Source: Rubellimicrobium sp.
GTDB lineage: Bacteria > Pseudomonadota > Alphaproteobacteria > Rhodobacterales > Rhodobacteraceae
Reading direction: 5' to 3'
Length of the DNA stretch: 33,183 nt
Assembly: GCA_020832515.1 (NCBI GenBank)
Contig: JAFIEN010000006.1
Location: 1-33,183, forward strand
Shown here: positions 25,829 through 32,678 of the stretch, one piece after another
Position numbering within the stretch: the first letter of the stretch is position 1
Layout: the number at the start of each line of letters is the position of its first letter
The notes under the pieces: generated by a model
Database searches by the model: none
What the model was told of the DNA's origin: nothing
What the model saw: only the letters and a program-made list of their open reading frames with translations
Made by a program: the position numbers and the translations under genes

Positions 25829-27571
25829 TCACGCATCGGCGGCCTGGGCTTGCGTGTCGTCAAGGCAGGCGACAAGCCCCGCCCGGTCGCGGGCGAGGAT
25901 CTCGTCCAGAAGCGAGGCGCGATCGCGCGCGGCGACGAATTCCAGCCGCCTCAGGCCCAGCGGGTCGATCTGGCTGCGCAAGACTGCAAGGGTCGCCGCA
26001 TCGGGCAGGTCCATCTCGCGGCAATCGGGGGCAAAGCGCACCTCCCATCCGGTCGCCGCGCGGATCGCGTCATGGCCCACCCCGGGCAGGGTTTCGGTCA
26101 CGACAAGCGTGCCCTCCTCTTCGTCCAGCCGCAACAGGCACAGGTCGGTCAGGACGGTCGTCCCGCCCGGCCGGTAGCCCAGTTCGGCCCGGCGCGCGCC
26201 GGTCACGCCCCGGGCAGAGCTGGCGACAGCCACCTGTTCGACAAGCGTGCGGGGCGAATGGCGGGTGACATACAGCACGTTCTGCGCATGCATGTTGGCC
26301 ACGTCCGACATGCCGCCCTGCCCGGCAAGGCGCAGGGGCGCGCCCGAGGGTTTGGTCAGTTCAAGGTTGTTGACCCGGCCCCGCCGATCCACCTGCGCCG
26401 CACCGATGATCTCATGCGTGACGCGGCCGGCCTGATAATAGGCGGCATAGGTATCCTCGCCCCCGGCATGTGCGGCGGCGGTGGCTGCGTCCAGCACCTC
26501 GTAAAGCGACAGGCTTAGCGGGCCGGGCGGCACGTCAAGATGGCCTGCGGTGAAGGTCATCAGCATCATGCCCGGCGCATGGGTCGCCCGCGCCAGCCGA
26601 TAGGCGACATTGGCCAGGGGCGAGACGGCGCCTGCGCTGGCGAAAGTGGCGTCGTCCAGCATCCGCGACAGGCGGATGGCCATGATCTCGTCCACCGTGG
26701 GCGGGTCGTCGGCCGGCTTTGCGGCAAAGGCTCCGGCCCGGATGGCCTTCGGGGCAAGGCGCGCCGCCGCGCGCAGATCCGGCGCGATCCTGCGATCCGC
26801 AAGCGCCGCCACAAGGGACGGCGCATCAAGCGCTGTCCGGATCGCCTGCCAGCCGGTCACGTATTGCGGCAGGCAGGATGTGGGCGCGGCCCCGCCGGGC
26901 ACATGCGCGATCGCACCGATCAGCGGACGCGGGATCACCGTCAGCCGCCCCATCCCGGCAAGCGCGCCTTCGGGCACGATCTCGTCCACCGTCACCAGAA
27001 CATCGCGCGCGGCCCCAGCCAGCAGCACGTCAAGCGCGCGGGCGCCAAGGATCGCCACATTGCCCGCCGCATCCGCATAGGGTGCATGGATCAGCGCCAC
27101 ATCCGGGCGCACCGCCGCGACCCGGCCATAGCTGCGGCCCGACCCCTCGTCCTGCGCGACGCACAACCCGGGACAGCGGTCCGCCATGTCCGACCCTTCG
27201 GGCAGTTGCACCGGAAGGTAAGGCAGGTTGCGCATCCCGGCCTCGAGCGCCGCGATCATCGCAAGCGCGGGCCAGTCGTGTACGGGAAGGCCGCGCGCTT
27301 CGGCCACGGCGCGGAACCGGGGCGGCAGGCCGAAGATATCAAGGCTGGAGAAACACAGGTCGATCCGCGCGATCCGCCCCGCCTCGAGCAGGATTTCCAG
27401 GGGCAGACCCCCGCCCCATGAAAACCACCTCAGGCCCCCCGGCCCGACCTTGGCAAGCTGCAGAAGTGCCGCCACCGGCACCCGCGCGAAGTGATGCCCC
27501 CCCACCGCGATCCGCGCCCCTTCCGGAATGCGCGCGACCAGTTCCTCGAGCGGGACGATGCGGGGTGTCAT
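25829..27571 (-). CDS. Fused class I CoA-transferase-like protein (α+β domains)
   Basis: 580-aa protein joining both subunits of the glutaconate/3-oxoacid CoA-transferase fold. The α-type part begins IPEGARIAVGGHHFARVP (about 15-32) and includes NLPYLPVQ and HAPYADAAGN. The β-type part starts near residue 292 with LARATHAPGMMLMTFTAGHL and GAAQVDRRGRVNNLELTKPSG. In active transferases the β segment reads like YESG, with the catalytic glutamate; here it is FTAG, with threonine at 341. It may therefore be a hydrolase of the IpdAB kind or another acyl-CoA enzyme. The start at 27571 lies 1 bp after the IclR stop; the longer listed ORF has an unlikely arginine-rich extension. Confidence 0.8.
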   Translation of the reverse strand: MTPRIVPLEELVARIPEGARIAVGGHHFARVPVAALLQLAKVGPGGLRWFSWGGGLPLEILLEAGRIARIDLCFSSLDIFGLPPRFRAVAEARGLPVHDWPALAMIAALEAGMRNLPYLPVQLPEGSDMADRCPGLCVAQDEGSGRSYGRVAAVRPDVALIHAPYADAAGNVAILGARALDVLLAGAARDVLVTVDEIVPEGALAGMGRLTVIPRPLIGAIAHVPGGAAPTSCLPQYVTGWQAIRTALDAPSLVAALADRRIAPDLRAAARLAPKAIRAGAFAAKPADDPPTVDEIMAIRLSRMLDDATFASAGAVSPLANVAYRLARATHAPGMMLMTFTAGHLDVPPGPLSLSLYEVLDAATAAAHAGGEDTYAAYYQAGRVTHEIIGAAQVDRRGRVNNLELTKPSGAPLRLAGQGGMSDVANMHAQNVLYVTRHSPRTLVEQVAVASSARGVTGARRAELGYRPGGTTVLTDLCLLRLDEEEGTLVVTETLPGVGHDAIRAATGWEVRFAPDCREMDLPDAATLAVLRSQIDPLGLRRLEFVAARDRASLLDEILARDRAGLVACLDDTQAQAADA

Positions 27572-27572
27572 C

Positions 27573-28382
27573 TCATCCCGCCCCCACCACGCCGGCCCCA
27601 AGATTGCGCGAGATCGTCCGGGCCGCCTCGAGCACCATCGCGCGGGCCTCGTCCCGCGGCACGGTGGCCGCACGCTGCGGAACATAAGGCAGGGTCAGCG
27701 CCGCAACCGCCCGACCCTGATGGTCAAAGACCGGGGCCGCGATATTTGTGACACCCGAAACGGCCAAGGATTCGCGCATCTCGTATCCTGCCGCGCGGAT
27801 CTGCAGGGCGCGGGCCTCGACCGCCGCGATCTCTTCGGGGGTTCGCCCCTCGTCGCGCAGCCAGTCCAGCAGCTGGTCGCGCCGCCGGTCGCCCGCGAAG
27901 GCGTAGAGGACCGTCCCGCCGCTGGTCTCGGCAAAGTCGAACTTCGCGCCCAGCATGACGGAATAGCGCATCGGCAGCGGATTATCGACCTGCAGGACGA
28001 TCAGGAACTCATGCCCGCTCAGCACGCCCAGATGGCACGATTGCAGCGCGGCGGGGGCCAGCGACTGCATCACATGCAGCGCCGAATCCGACAGGCGCCG
28101 GACCGAGGGCATCCGGTGCGCAAGATCGAACAGCTTCAGCGACAGCCGATAGCCGTCCGAGGGCACCCGCTGATACAGGTAACCCCGCGCCTCGAGGACG
28201 ACCAGCAGGCGATAGACCTCGTGGACCGACCGGCCCATCAGATTGGCGATCTCGGTCGCGGTCAGACCGCCGACCTGCGCCGCCATGAATTCAAGGATAT
28301 CGAGTGCCTTCTCGGCCGCAGGCACCGAATAGACCCGCTTTCCGGTGCCCGACTCGCTTCCCGCCGTGCTTTCGTCGTTCAT
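27573..28382 (-). CDS. IclR-family transcriptional regulator
   Basis: 269-aa regulator. The winged helix-turn-helix at about residues 18-85 reads SVPAAEKALDILEFMAAQ, then TATEIANLMGRSVHEVYRLL. The C-terminal IclR effector domain spans about 95-262, with AETSGGTVLYAFAG and AGYEMRESLAVSGVTNIAAPVFD. The start at 28382 overlaps the stop of the binding-protein-like gene by 4 bp (ATGA), so the two are made together. The much longer listed ORF up to 29732 is the wrong frame of that gene. It probably controls the minus-strand operon, including its own promoter at about 29580. Confidence 0.93.
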   Translation of the reverse strand: MNDESTAGSESGTGKRVYSVPAAEKALDILEFMAAQVGGLTATEIANLMGRSVHEVYRLLVVLEARGYLYQRVPSDGYRLSLKLFDLAHRMPSVRRLSDSALHVMQSLAPAALQSCHLGVLSGHEFLIVLQVDNPLPMRYSVMLGAKFDFAETSGGTVLYAFAGDRRRDQLLDWLRDEGRTPEEIAAVEARALQIRAAGYEMRESLAVSGVTNIAAPVFDHQGRAVAALTLPYVPQRAATVPRDEARAMVLEAARTISRNLGAGVVGAG

Positions 28383-29539
28383 GCCATGGCCTCGGTTCCG
28401 TCCGGCACGATCCGGCCATAGGCCTCGTTCAGCCAGTCCGCGAAGGCGGCCTCTCCGGTTCCGGTCGCCACCACATCGGCGATCCTGAGGGTCGCCTCGT
28501 GGAAGAAGGCGATATAGCCCGGCGGCCGTGTTCGCAGCCATGCAGCATCCAGCGCGGGCAGGGTCGCGGCGAAGAAGCCGTTCGAGAGGTGATTGGCGGT
28601 TTCCGAGGTCCAGGCGCTGCGGCTGCCGGGCTGGCCGCCGTGTTCGACATAGGGTCCGGACTGAAAGCCCGGGCTGCACAGATGCATCGCATAGGCGAAG
28701 GCCGCTTCGGGATTGCGCGACTGCGCGCTGATGCCGATCCCGGCCCCGCCAAGGACGGTCCGTGCCGGGGCCTGCGCCACCCGGGGCGGGGCGGCAAAGC
28801 GGATCGGCCCGGTCGTGCTGTAATTCACATAATTGAAAAGCCAGGGCACATAGGCCACCTCGTCGGTGGCGGCCATGTGATCGAGGCACCGGATCGGGTT
28901 CCAGCCCCGTGATGCCGGATGAACGACAGAGAACAGGCGGCGCAGCATGCCGATCCCCTCCCTGCTCAGCTCGGGGTCGAGGAACCGACCATCCTGCCCG
29001 CGCCCCGGGTCGGCTCCGCTCGAGGCGGCAATGGACAGGAAGGTGCCCATCAGATCCGTGGGGTTTGCAGGCCAGCCAACGAAAAGACCCCGCGGCCTCA
29101 GGCGCTCTGCCAGCGCGATGACATCGTCCAGCGTCTCTGGCAGCACTTCGCCTGCCTGGGACAGCAGATCGGGCCTCGCGGCGGCGGTCTGTCCCGCAGC
29201 ATCTATCGGCAGCCCCCAGAGACCGGACCCATAGCTGTAGGATGCCCAGGATTGCCCGACTGAGTCCTTTGCGAAGGTTTGAAGGTCCTCTGCTGTCAGG
29301 AAGGCTGACAGGTCGTGAAGCAGACGCTTTTCGGCGATGTCCCCGACAAAGGGATGATCGTAGATCAGAAGGTCGTAATCGCTGACGAAGTCGGACAGAT
29401 CGCCTTCGCCGAAGGAATACAGGCTCCGCCTGTCCCAGATCACGTCCTGACCCGTCGATGCCTTCCATGGCTGGATGCTCGCTTCCAGCGGCCCCCAGCA
29501 GCGGCGATGATCCCAGGCGATGCCCTTGAGTGTCAGCAT
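28379..29539 (-). CDS. Solute-binding-protein-like protein without signal peptide
   Basis: 386-aa protein with the fold pattern of family 1 extracellular solute-binding proteins: LKGIAWDHRRCWGPLEAS at the start, DYDLLIYDHPFVGDIAE, SYGSGLWGLPIDAAGQTA and GGAGIGISAQSRNPEAAFAYAMHL. It begins directly with the first β-strand. The ATG at 29539 has a GGAAAGGGG site, and there is neither a signal peptide nor a lipobox. Upstream in-frame starts add only MKSGLMWAWESLERGSS, which is no signal peptide either. It should therefore be cytoplasmic. It is the first gene of the operon and is coupled to the IclR gene. I infer a ligand sensor or carrier. Cytosolic proteins of this WDH type are, as far as I recall, often annotated simply as ABC binding proteins. 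Confidence 0.82.
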   Translation of the reverse strand: MLTLKGIAWDHRRCWGPLEASIQPWKASTGQDVIWDRRSLYSFGEGDLSDFVSDYDLLIYDHPFVGDIAEKRLLHDLSAFLTAEDLQTFAKDSVGQSWASYSYGSGLWGLPIDAAGQTAAARPDLLSQAGEVLPETLDDVIALAERLRPRGLFVGWPANPTDLMGTFLSIAASSGADPGRGQDGRFLDPELSREGIGMLRRLFSVVHPASRGWNPIRCLDHMAATDEVAYVPWLFNYVNYSTTGPIRFAAPPRVAQAPARTVLGGAGIGISAQSRNPEAAFAYAMHLCSPGFQSGPYVEHGGQPGSRSAWTSETANHLSNGFFAATLPALDAAWLRTRPPGYIAFFHEATLRIADVVATGTGEAAFADWLNEAYGRIVPDGTEAMA

Positions 29540-29559
29540 GCTGGATCCCCTTTCCAGCG

Positions 29560-29620
29560 ATTCCCAAGCCCACATTAAGCCACTTTTCATATGTGTAAAC
29601 AGTTTTCTTATGGGAAAAAT
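29560..29620 (-). promoter_or_regulatory. Promoter and probable IclR operator of the minus-strand operon
   Basis: An AT-rich patch in otherwise GC-rich DNA. On the plus strand it contains two direct repeats, TTTTCATATG (29584-29593) and TTTTCTTATG (29603-29612), 19 bp apart. The second extends into the palindrome TTTTC-N6-GAAAA (29603-29618), similar in style to IclR-family operators. On the minus strand TTTACA and, 16 bp on, TAATGT could be -35/-10 elements leading to the start at 29539. Confidence 0.55.
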
Positions 29621-29780
29621 CTTCGATGGCACGCCTCGAAAGCCGCCAGGTGGGTGCTGGCGGGAGCGCAGGATCGAGCGGGCCGATACGGACAGGCCAT
29701 CCTGCTGGGTGACGTTTTCGGAACTTGCCCACCCCGGCTGACCCGCCGCCGAAGGGTGAATGCTGGACGCCGGCAAGGGA

Positions 29781-30026
29781 TCATGACTGGATGCCCCCCG
29801 ACAGGTGTGGAGAGGCGCGCCAAAAGGACCCGCTTCGAGTGCAAGCGCAGCGTCTGGGCCGCGAACAGGACCGGACCGTCTCGCGGCTGATCCTGACGCC
29901 ACGCTCGTTCAGAGGATCCCGTGCGTTCGTGAGCGAGAGAGCGGGAACCGGAAGTTCAACAATGACCGCCAGGCGGATGATCCTGGCCCGCGTCTTGAAG
30001 TCCTTGAAGGGGCCGTGCCCGCTCAT
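29781..30026 (-). pseudogene. Decayed transposase fragment, IS6-like N-terminus
   Basis: An 81-codon frame starting MSGHGPFKDFKTRARIIRLAV and continuing to NERGVRISRETVRS resembles the first 50 residues of IS6/IS240-family transposases. Those typically read FKGFRFP..II.LAV..Y near the start and then LAERGV.VS.ETVR. After that point the frame loses similarity and stops; the DDE catalytic part is absent. It is a relic, not an active gene. The rest of 29540-30112 holds only the operon promoter and unrecognised sequence. Confidence 0.5.
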
Positions 30027-30082
30027 CCGGGACCGCTACCCAGCCACCAGACCCGCCGCAAGCAAAGGTCCCCGACAGGACC
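30021..30082 (-). repeat. Degenerate element end, copy 1
   Basis: This 62-bp stretch lies directly upstream of the transposase relic and 30 bp beyond the acetamidase stop. Its first 16 plus-strand bases, GCTCATCCGGGACCGC, recur identically at 31154, and the similarity continues loosely to a shared AGGACC end. Read on the minus strand it begins GGTCCTGTC, which resembles terminal repeats of IS6-type elements. Confidence 0.55.
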
Positions 30083-30112
30083 GCTGGAGTCGTTTCCCCC
30101 GGAATGGGCGGA

Positions 30113-31027
30113 TCAGAAACGCCTGGGTAGCCACCGCTTCTCGATCCGGCAGACCATCGTGTAGGCCGGGTCGAAGACATTGCCTACGTCATAGCGCACG
30201 GTCTGCCCCATGAGATGGCTGGCCGCGACCGGGCTGAGGCCGTAGTCGTGGACAAGCCAGTTGAACATGTCGGTCGTCGCATGCTGCAGCGCCTGGTCAA
30301 GCGGCCTTGCGTTGCCGACCGAGAAGATATGGGTCGCATCCTCGCCGCGCGGCCATACCAGGCCCCGGCCCTTCTCGACTGTCAGGCGCACCTCGACCTC
30401 GAAGCAGGTCTCGATACCGGTCCCGACAATCTCGCCGTCACCTTGCGTCGCATGGCAGTCGCCGAGGAAGAAAAGCGCGCCGGGCGCAGCGACAGGAAAC
30501 CAGACGGTCGTTCCCGGGCCGAACCCGCGGTAGTCCATGTTGCCGCCGTTCTCGGCGCTGGTCGCCGTCGAAAACGCCTGCCCCAAGGCCGGCGCCACAC
30601 CGAAGCAGCCGATCATGGGCTCAAGGGGCAGGATCAGATCCTCGAGGCCGGGGACCACCGGGTCAAGGGTTGCAGTCTGCGCCTGCAGGTCGATCCGCCA
30701 GTTGACCTTGTCCCTTGGCGGGAGCTTGCCCGCTGCCTCGGGATCAACGACATTTTCAGCAAGCGAAGCAATGGTCCATCCGGTGGGCCGGATCGGAGTC
30801 ATGCGGAGGATTTCTACCTTAAGTGCGTCACCCGGCTCTGCTCCCACCACGAAGATCGGGCCGTTCATCGGGTTGGGATCCGGCGCTCGCTTCACGCCGT
30901 CCTTGTCGACGCCATGCGCGTCGATGGTTTCGGTGATCACCGTGTCACCTGACTCAACGGTCAGGCTGGCCGGCACGGAGCCGAGGACATTGTGCCATTT
31001 GTCTGCGACAAAGTGATGCGTTTTCAT
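30113..31027 (-). CDS. Acetamidase/formamidase family amidase
   Basis: 304-aa member of the FmdA/AmdA family, which hydrolyses short aliphatic amides such as formamide or acetamide to the acid and ammonia. Typical stretches are SGDTVITETIDAHG, NPMNGPIFVVGAEPGDALKVEIL, LEPMIGCFGVAPA, FLGDCHATQGDGEIVGTGIE and HDYGLSPVAASHLMGQTVRYDV. The histidine and acidic residues in GDCHATQGDGE are family-conserved. It is cytoplasmic. It stands alone, flanked by related repeats and transposase relics, which suggests that it was acquired as mobile cargo. No urea or amide transporter of the Fmd/Urt type is next to it. The PotA/PotD-like genes further on are transcribed divergently. Confidence 0.92.
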   Translation of the reverse strand: MKTHHFVADKWHNVLGSVPASLTVESGDTVITETIDAHGVDKDGVKRAPDPNPMNGPIFVVGAEPGDALKVEILRMTPIRPTGWTIASLAENVVDPEAAGKLPPRDKVNWRIDLQAQTATLDPVVPGLEDLILPLEPMIGCFGVAPALGQAFSTATSAENGGNMDYRGFGPGTTVWFPVAAPGALFFLGDCHATQGDGEIVGTGIETCFEVEVRLTVEKGRGLVWPRGEDATHIFSVGNARPLDQALQHATTDMFNWLVHDYGLSPVAASHLMGQTVRYDVGNVFDPAYTMVCRIEKRWLPRRF

Positions 31028-31153
31028 CCTGATGACCTAGCAATGCGTTCCGATGGTAGCAAGGCTGAAAGCCGGAGGCAGGATGACCTGCCCCGATCGA
31101 GTGGTCCGGTTTCAGTCTTCGTGCATGACGGGTCTTGGCGGTACGGTCGGGCG

Positions 31154-31216
31154 GCTCATCCGGGACCGCCAGTCAGCCCCCTGCCCCGCCTCAGGCCAGG
31201 TTCTTCTGATAGGACC
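31154..31216 (-). repeat. Degenerate element end, copy 2
   Basis: Direct repeat of 30021-30082 in the same orientation. GCTCATCCGGGACCGC is identical, CAGCC follows at the same distance, and the far end is again AGGACC. The pair brackets the acetamidase gene. Confidence 0.55.
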
Positions 31217-31335
31217 CGCGGGACCATGTCGGCCCGAACCGGGTGCCGGTGAACCCCGGAGAGGCCATCACCCTCCGCGGCTTCGAGGGCAGCGACCTTC
31301 GCCTGGAAATCTGCGCGCGCGGGATCGTTCGCCCT
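31216..31335 (-). pseudogene. Possible IS3-family OrfA relic
   Basis: In the minus-strand frame listed as 31156-31521, the stretch RANDPARADFQAKVAALEAA, followed by VHRHP, resembles the start of IS3-type OrfA proteins, which commonly have a F.AKVALEA core and a VHP motif. The helix-turn-helix between them is not intact. Only a short relic can be supported. Confidence 0.3.
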
Positions 31336-31477
31336 GACGGCGCGACCGTCACCCCCGAGCACGGATACGACTTCTTGCGACGCCCGCCTGCGGCCATCGC
31401 GGGAATGCCGCCGCCTCACAAAGCCTTGAACCTGCCCGCGCGATGGGCCAGTCTGCATCAAGGGAAAGAACCCGCAG

Positions 31478-32641
31478 GTGGAAAAGGCCAAGCCTACGGT
31501 GAACGTGGCGGGAGAGTGCATGGTACCAGGTACGCCCGAAGGGTTTCTTCAGTTCGACAGGGTCCAGAAGAGCTACGACCAGACGACCCTCGTCGTCAGG
31601 GACTTCAATCTGGATGTGGCGAAGGGCGAGTTCGTGACGCTTCTTGGTCCTTCGGGGTCGGGCAAGTCGACGGTCCTGATGATGCTCGCCGGCTTCGAAA
31701 GCCTGACCAGCGGCGACATTCGCCTGCAGGGTACCTCGATCGCACGGACGGCGCCATACAAGCGCGACATCGGCATGGTTTTCCAGAACTATGCCCTGTT
31801 CCCGCACATGACCATCGCCGAGAACCTCGCCTATCCACTGAAGCTCAGAAAGCGCCCCGCTTCCGAGATCAAGGCCAAGGTGCAGGAATACCTCGACCTC
31901 GTGGAGCTGGGCGATTTCGGCACCCGCACGCCCGCGCAGCTCTCGGGCGGGCAGCGGCAGCGGGTGGCGCTCGCGCGCGCGCTCATCTTCGCGCCGCGGC
32001 TCGTGCTGATGGACGAACCGCTTGGCGCGCTCGACAAGAAGCTGCGCGAGCAGATGCAGCTGGAGATCACCCGTCTGCACAAGCAGCTGGGCTTCACGGT
32101 GATCTACGTCACTCACGACCAGACCGAGGCGCTGACGATGTCGAACCGCATCGCAGTGTTCAACGCCGGCATCGTCCAGCAGTGCGACGCGCCGGACGTG
32201 CTCTACGAGACCCCGCGCAACGGCTTCGTGGCCGATTTCATCGGCGAGAACAACTTCCTCCCCGGAGAGGTCGTGGGCCTGACCGACACGGTGGCCGAGG
32301 TGCGCATCTCCTCGGGAGACGTCGTGCGCGCGCGCCGGGCCGACGCGGACCGCGTGGGCATGCGCTGCCAGATATCGGTGCGGCCGGAAAAGCTGTTCCT
32401 CATGCCCTCCGACCATGCCTTCGACACCAAGTTCACCGCGCGCTTCACCAACCGGCTCTACGTGGGCGACTTCATCCGCTACTTCTTCAGGCTTCCCGAT
32501 GGAACGGAACTCGTCGTCAAGGTGCTGAATGATCTGGCGGCGCCCGAATACGCCGACGACCAGGAAGTGACGCTCATCGCCGCGACCAAGGATTGTTCGG
32601 CCTTCGCACCGCACAAGGCCGTTCATGAGGACGGGACATAA
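31478..32641 (+). CDS. potA: PotA-type ABC transporter ATP-binding protein
   Basis: 387-aa ATPase of the spermidine/putrescine (PotA) type. Walker A is GPSGSGKST (57-65), the Q-loop MVFQNYALFPHMTIAENL, the signature LSGGQRQR (155-162) and Walker B LVLMDEP (175-181). The C-terminal regulatory domain contains ISVRPEKLFL. The listed start is a GTG at 31478 with an AAGGGA site about 12 bp upstream. An ATG at 31520 (MVPGTPEGFLQF), preceded by GGGAGAG, is an alternative that still keeps the whole ABC domain. A PotD-like binding protein follows. The solute may be a polyamine or another small amine or organic ion. Confidence 0.88.
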   Translation: MEKAKPTVNVAGECMVPGTPEGFLQFDRVQKSYDQTTLVVRDFNLDVAKGEFVTLLGPSGSGKSTVLMMLAGFESLTSGDIRLQGTSIARTAPYKRDIGMVFQNYALFPHMTIAENLAYPLKLRKRPASEIKAKVQEYLDLVELGDFGTRTPAQLSGGQRQRVALARALIFAPRLVLMDEPLGALDKKLREQMQLEITRLHKQLGFTVIYVTHDQTEALTMSNRIAVFNAGIVQQCDAPDVLYETPRNGFVADFIGENNFLPGEVVGLTDTVAEVRISSGDVVRARRADADRVGMRCQISVRPEKLFLMPSDHAFDTKFTARFTNRLYVGDFIRYFFRLPDGTELVVKVLNDLAAPEYADDQEVTLIAATKDCSAFAPHKAVHEDGT

Positions 32642-32678
32642 CCCGCCCGAGACAGACCACCAACAGAGGAGACAACCA

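Larger units (their letters stand above)
31028..31477. other. Gap with mobile-element relics, no intact gene
   Basis: 450 bp between the divergent acetamidase and PotA-type genes. It contains the second repeat copy (31154-31216), a possible IS3-type OrfA relic (31216-31335, minus strand), and just left of the repeat a minus-strand stretch MSRPTVPP that faintly recalls the start of an IS5-type transposase. The promoters of both flanking genes must also lie here, but I could not place them. Confidence 0.45.

Noticed and set aside
27573-29732. 719-aa ORF as a single fused protein ending in an IclR domain
   Set aside because: Its first 450 residues are the wrong frame of the binding-protein-like gene. 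Only the part from 28382 on is a real protein, with its own ATG and ATGA overlap.
31075-31154. IS5-type transposase start (MSRPTVPP) left of repeat copy 2
   Set aside because: Only about eight residues match a typical start, and the frame then stops. This is too little to list as a separate pseudogene.
31243-32532. 429-aa plus-strand ORF upstream of and across the PotA-type gene
   Set aside because: It overlaps the PotA-type gene in another frame and shows no domain, while the PotA frame has every ABC motif.
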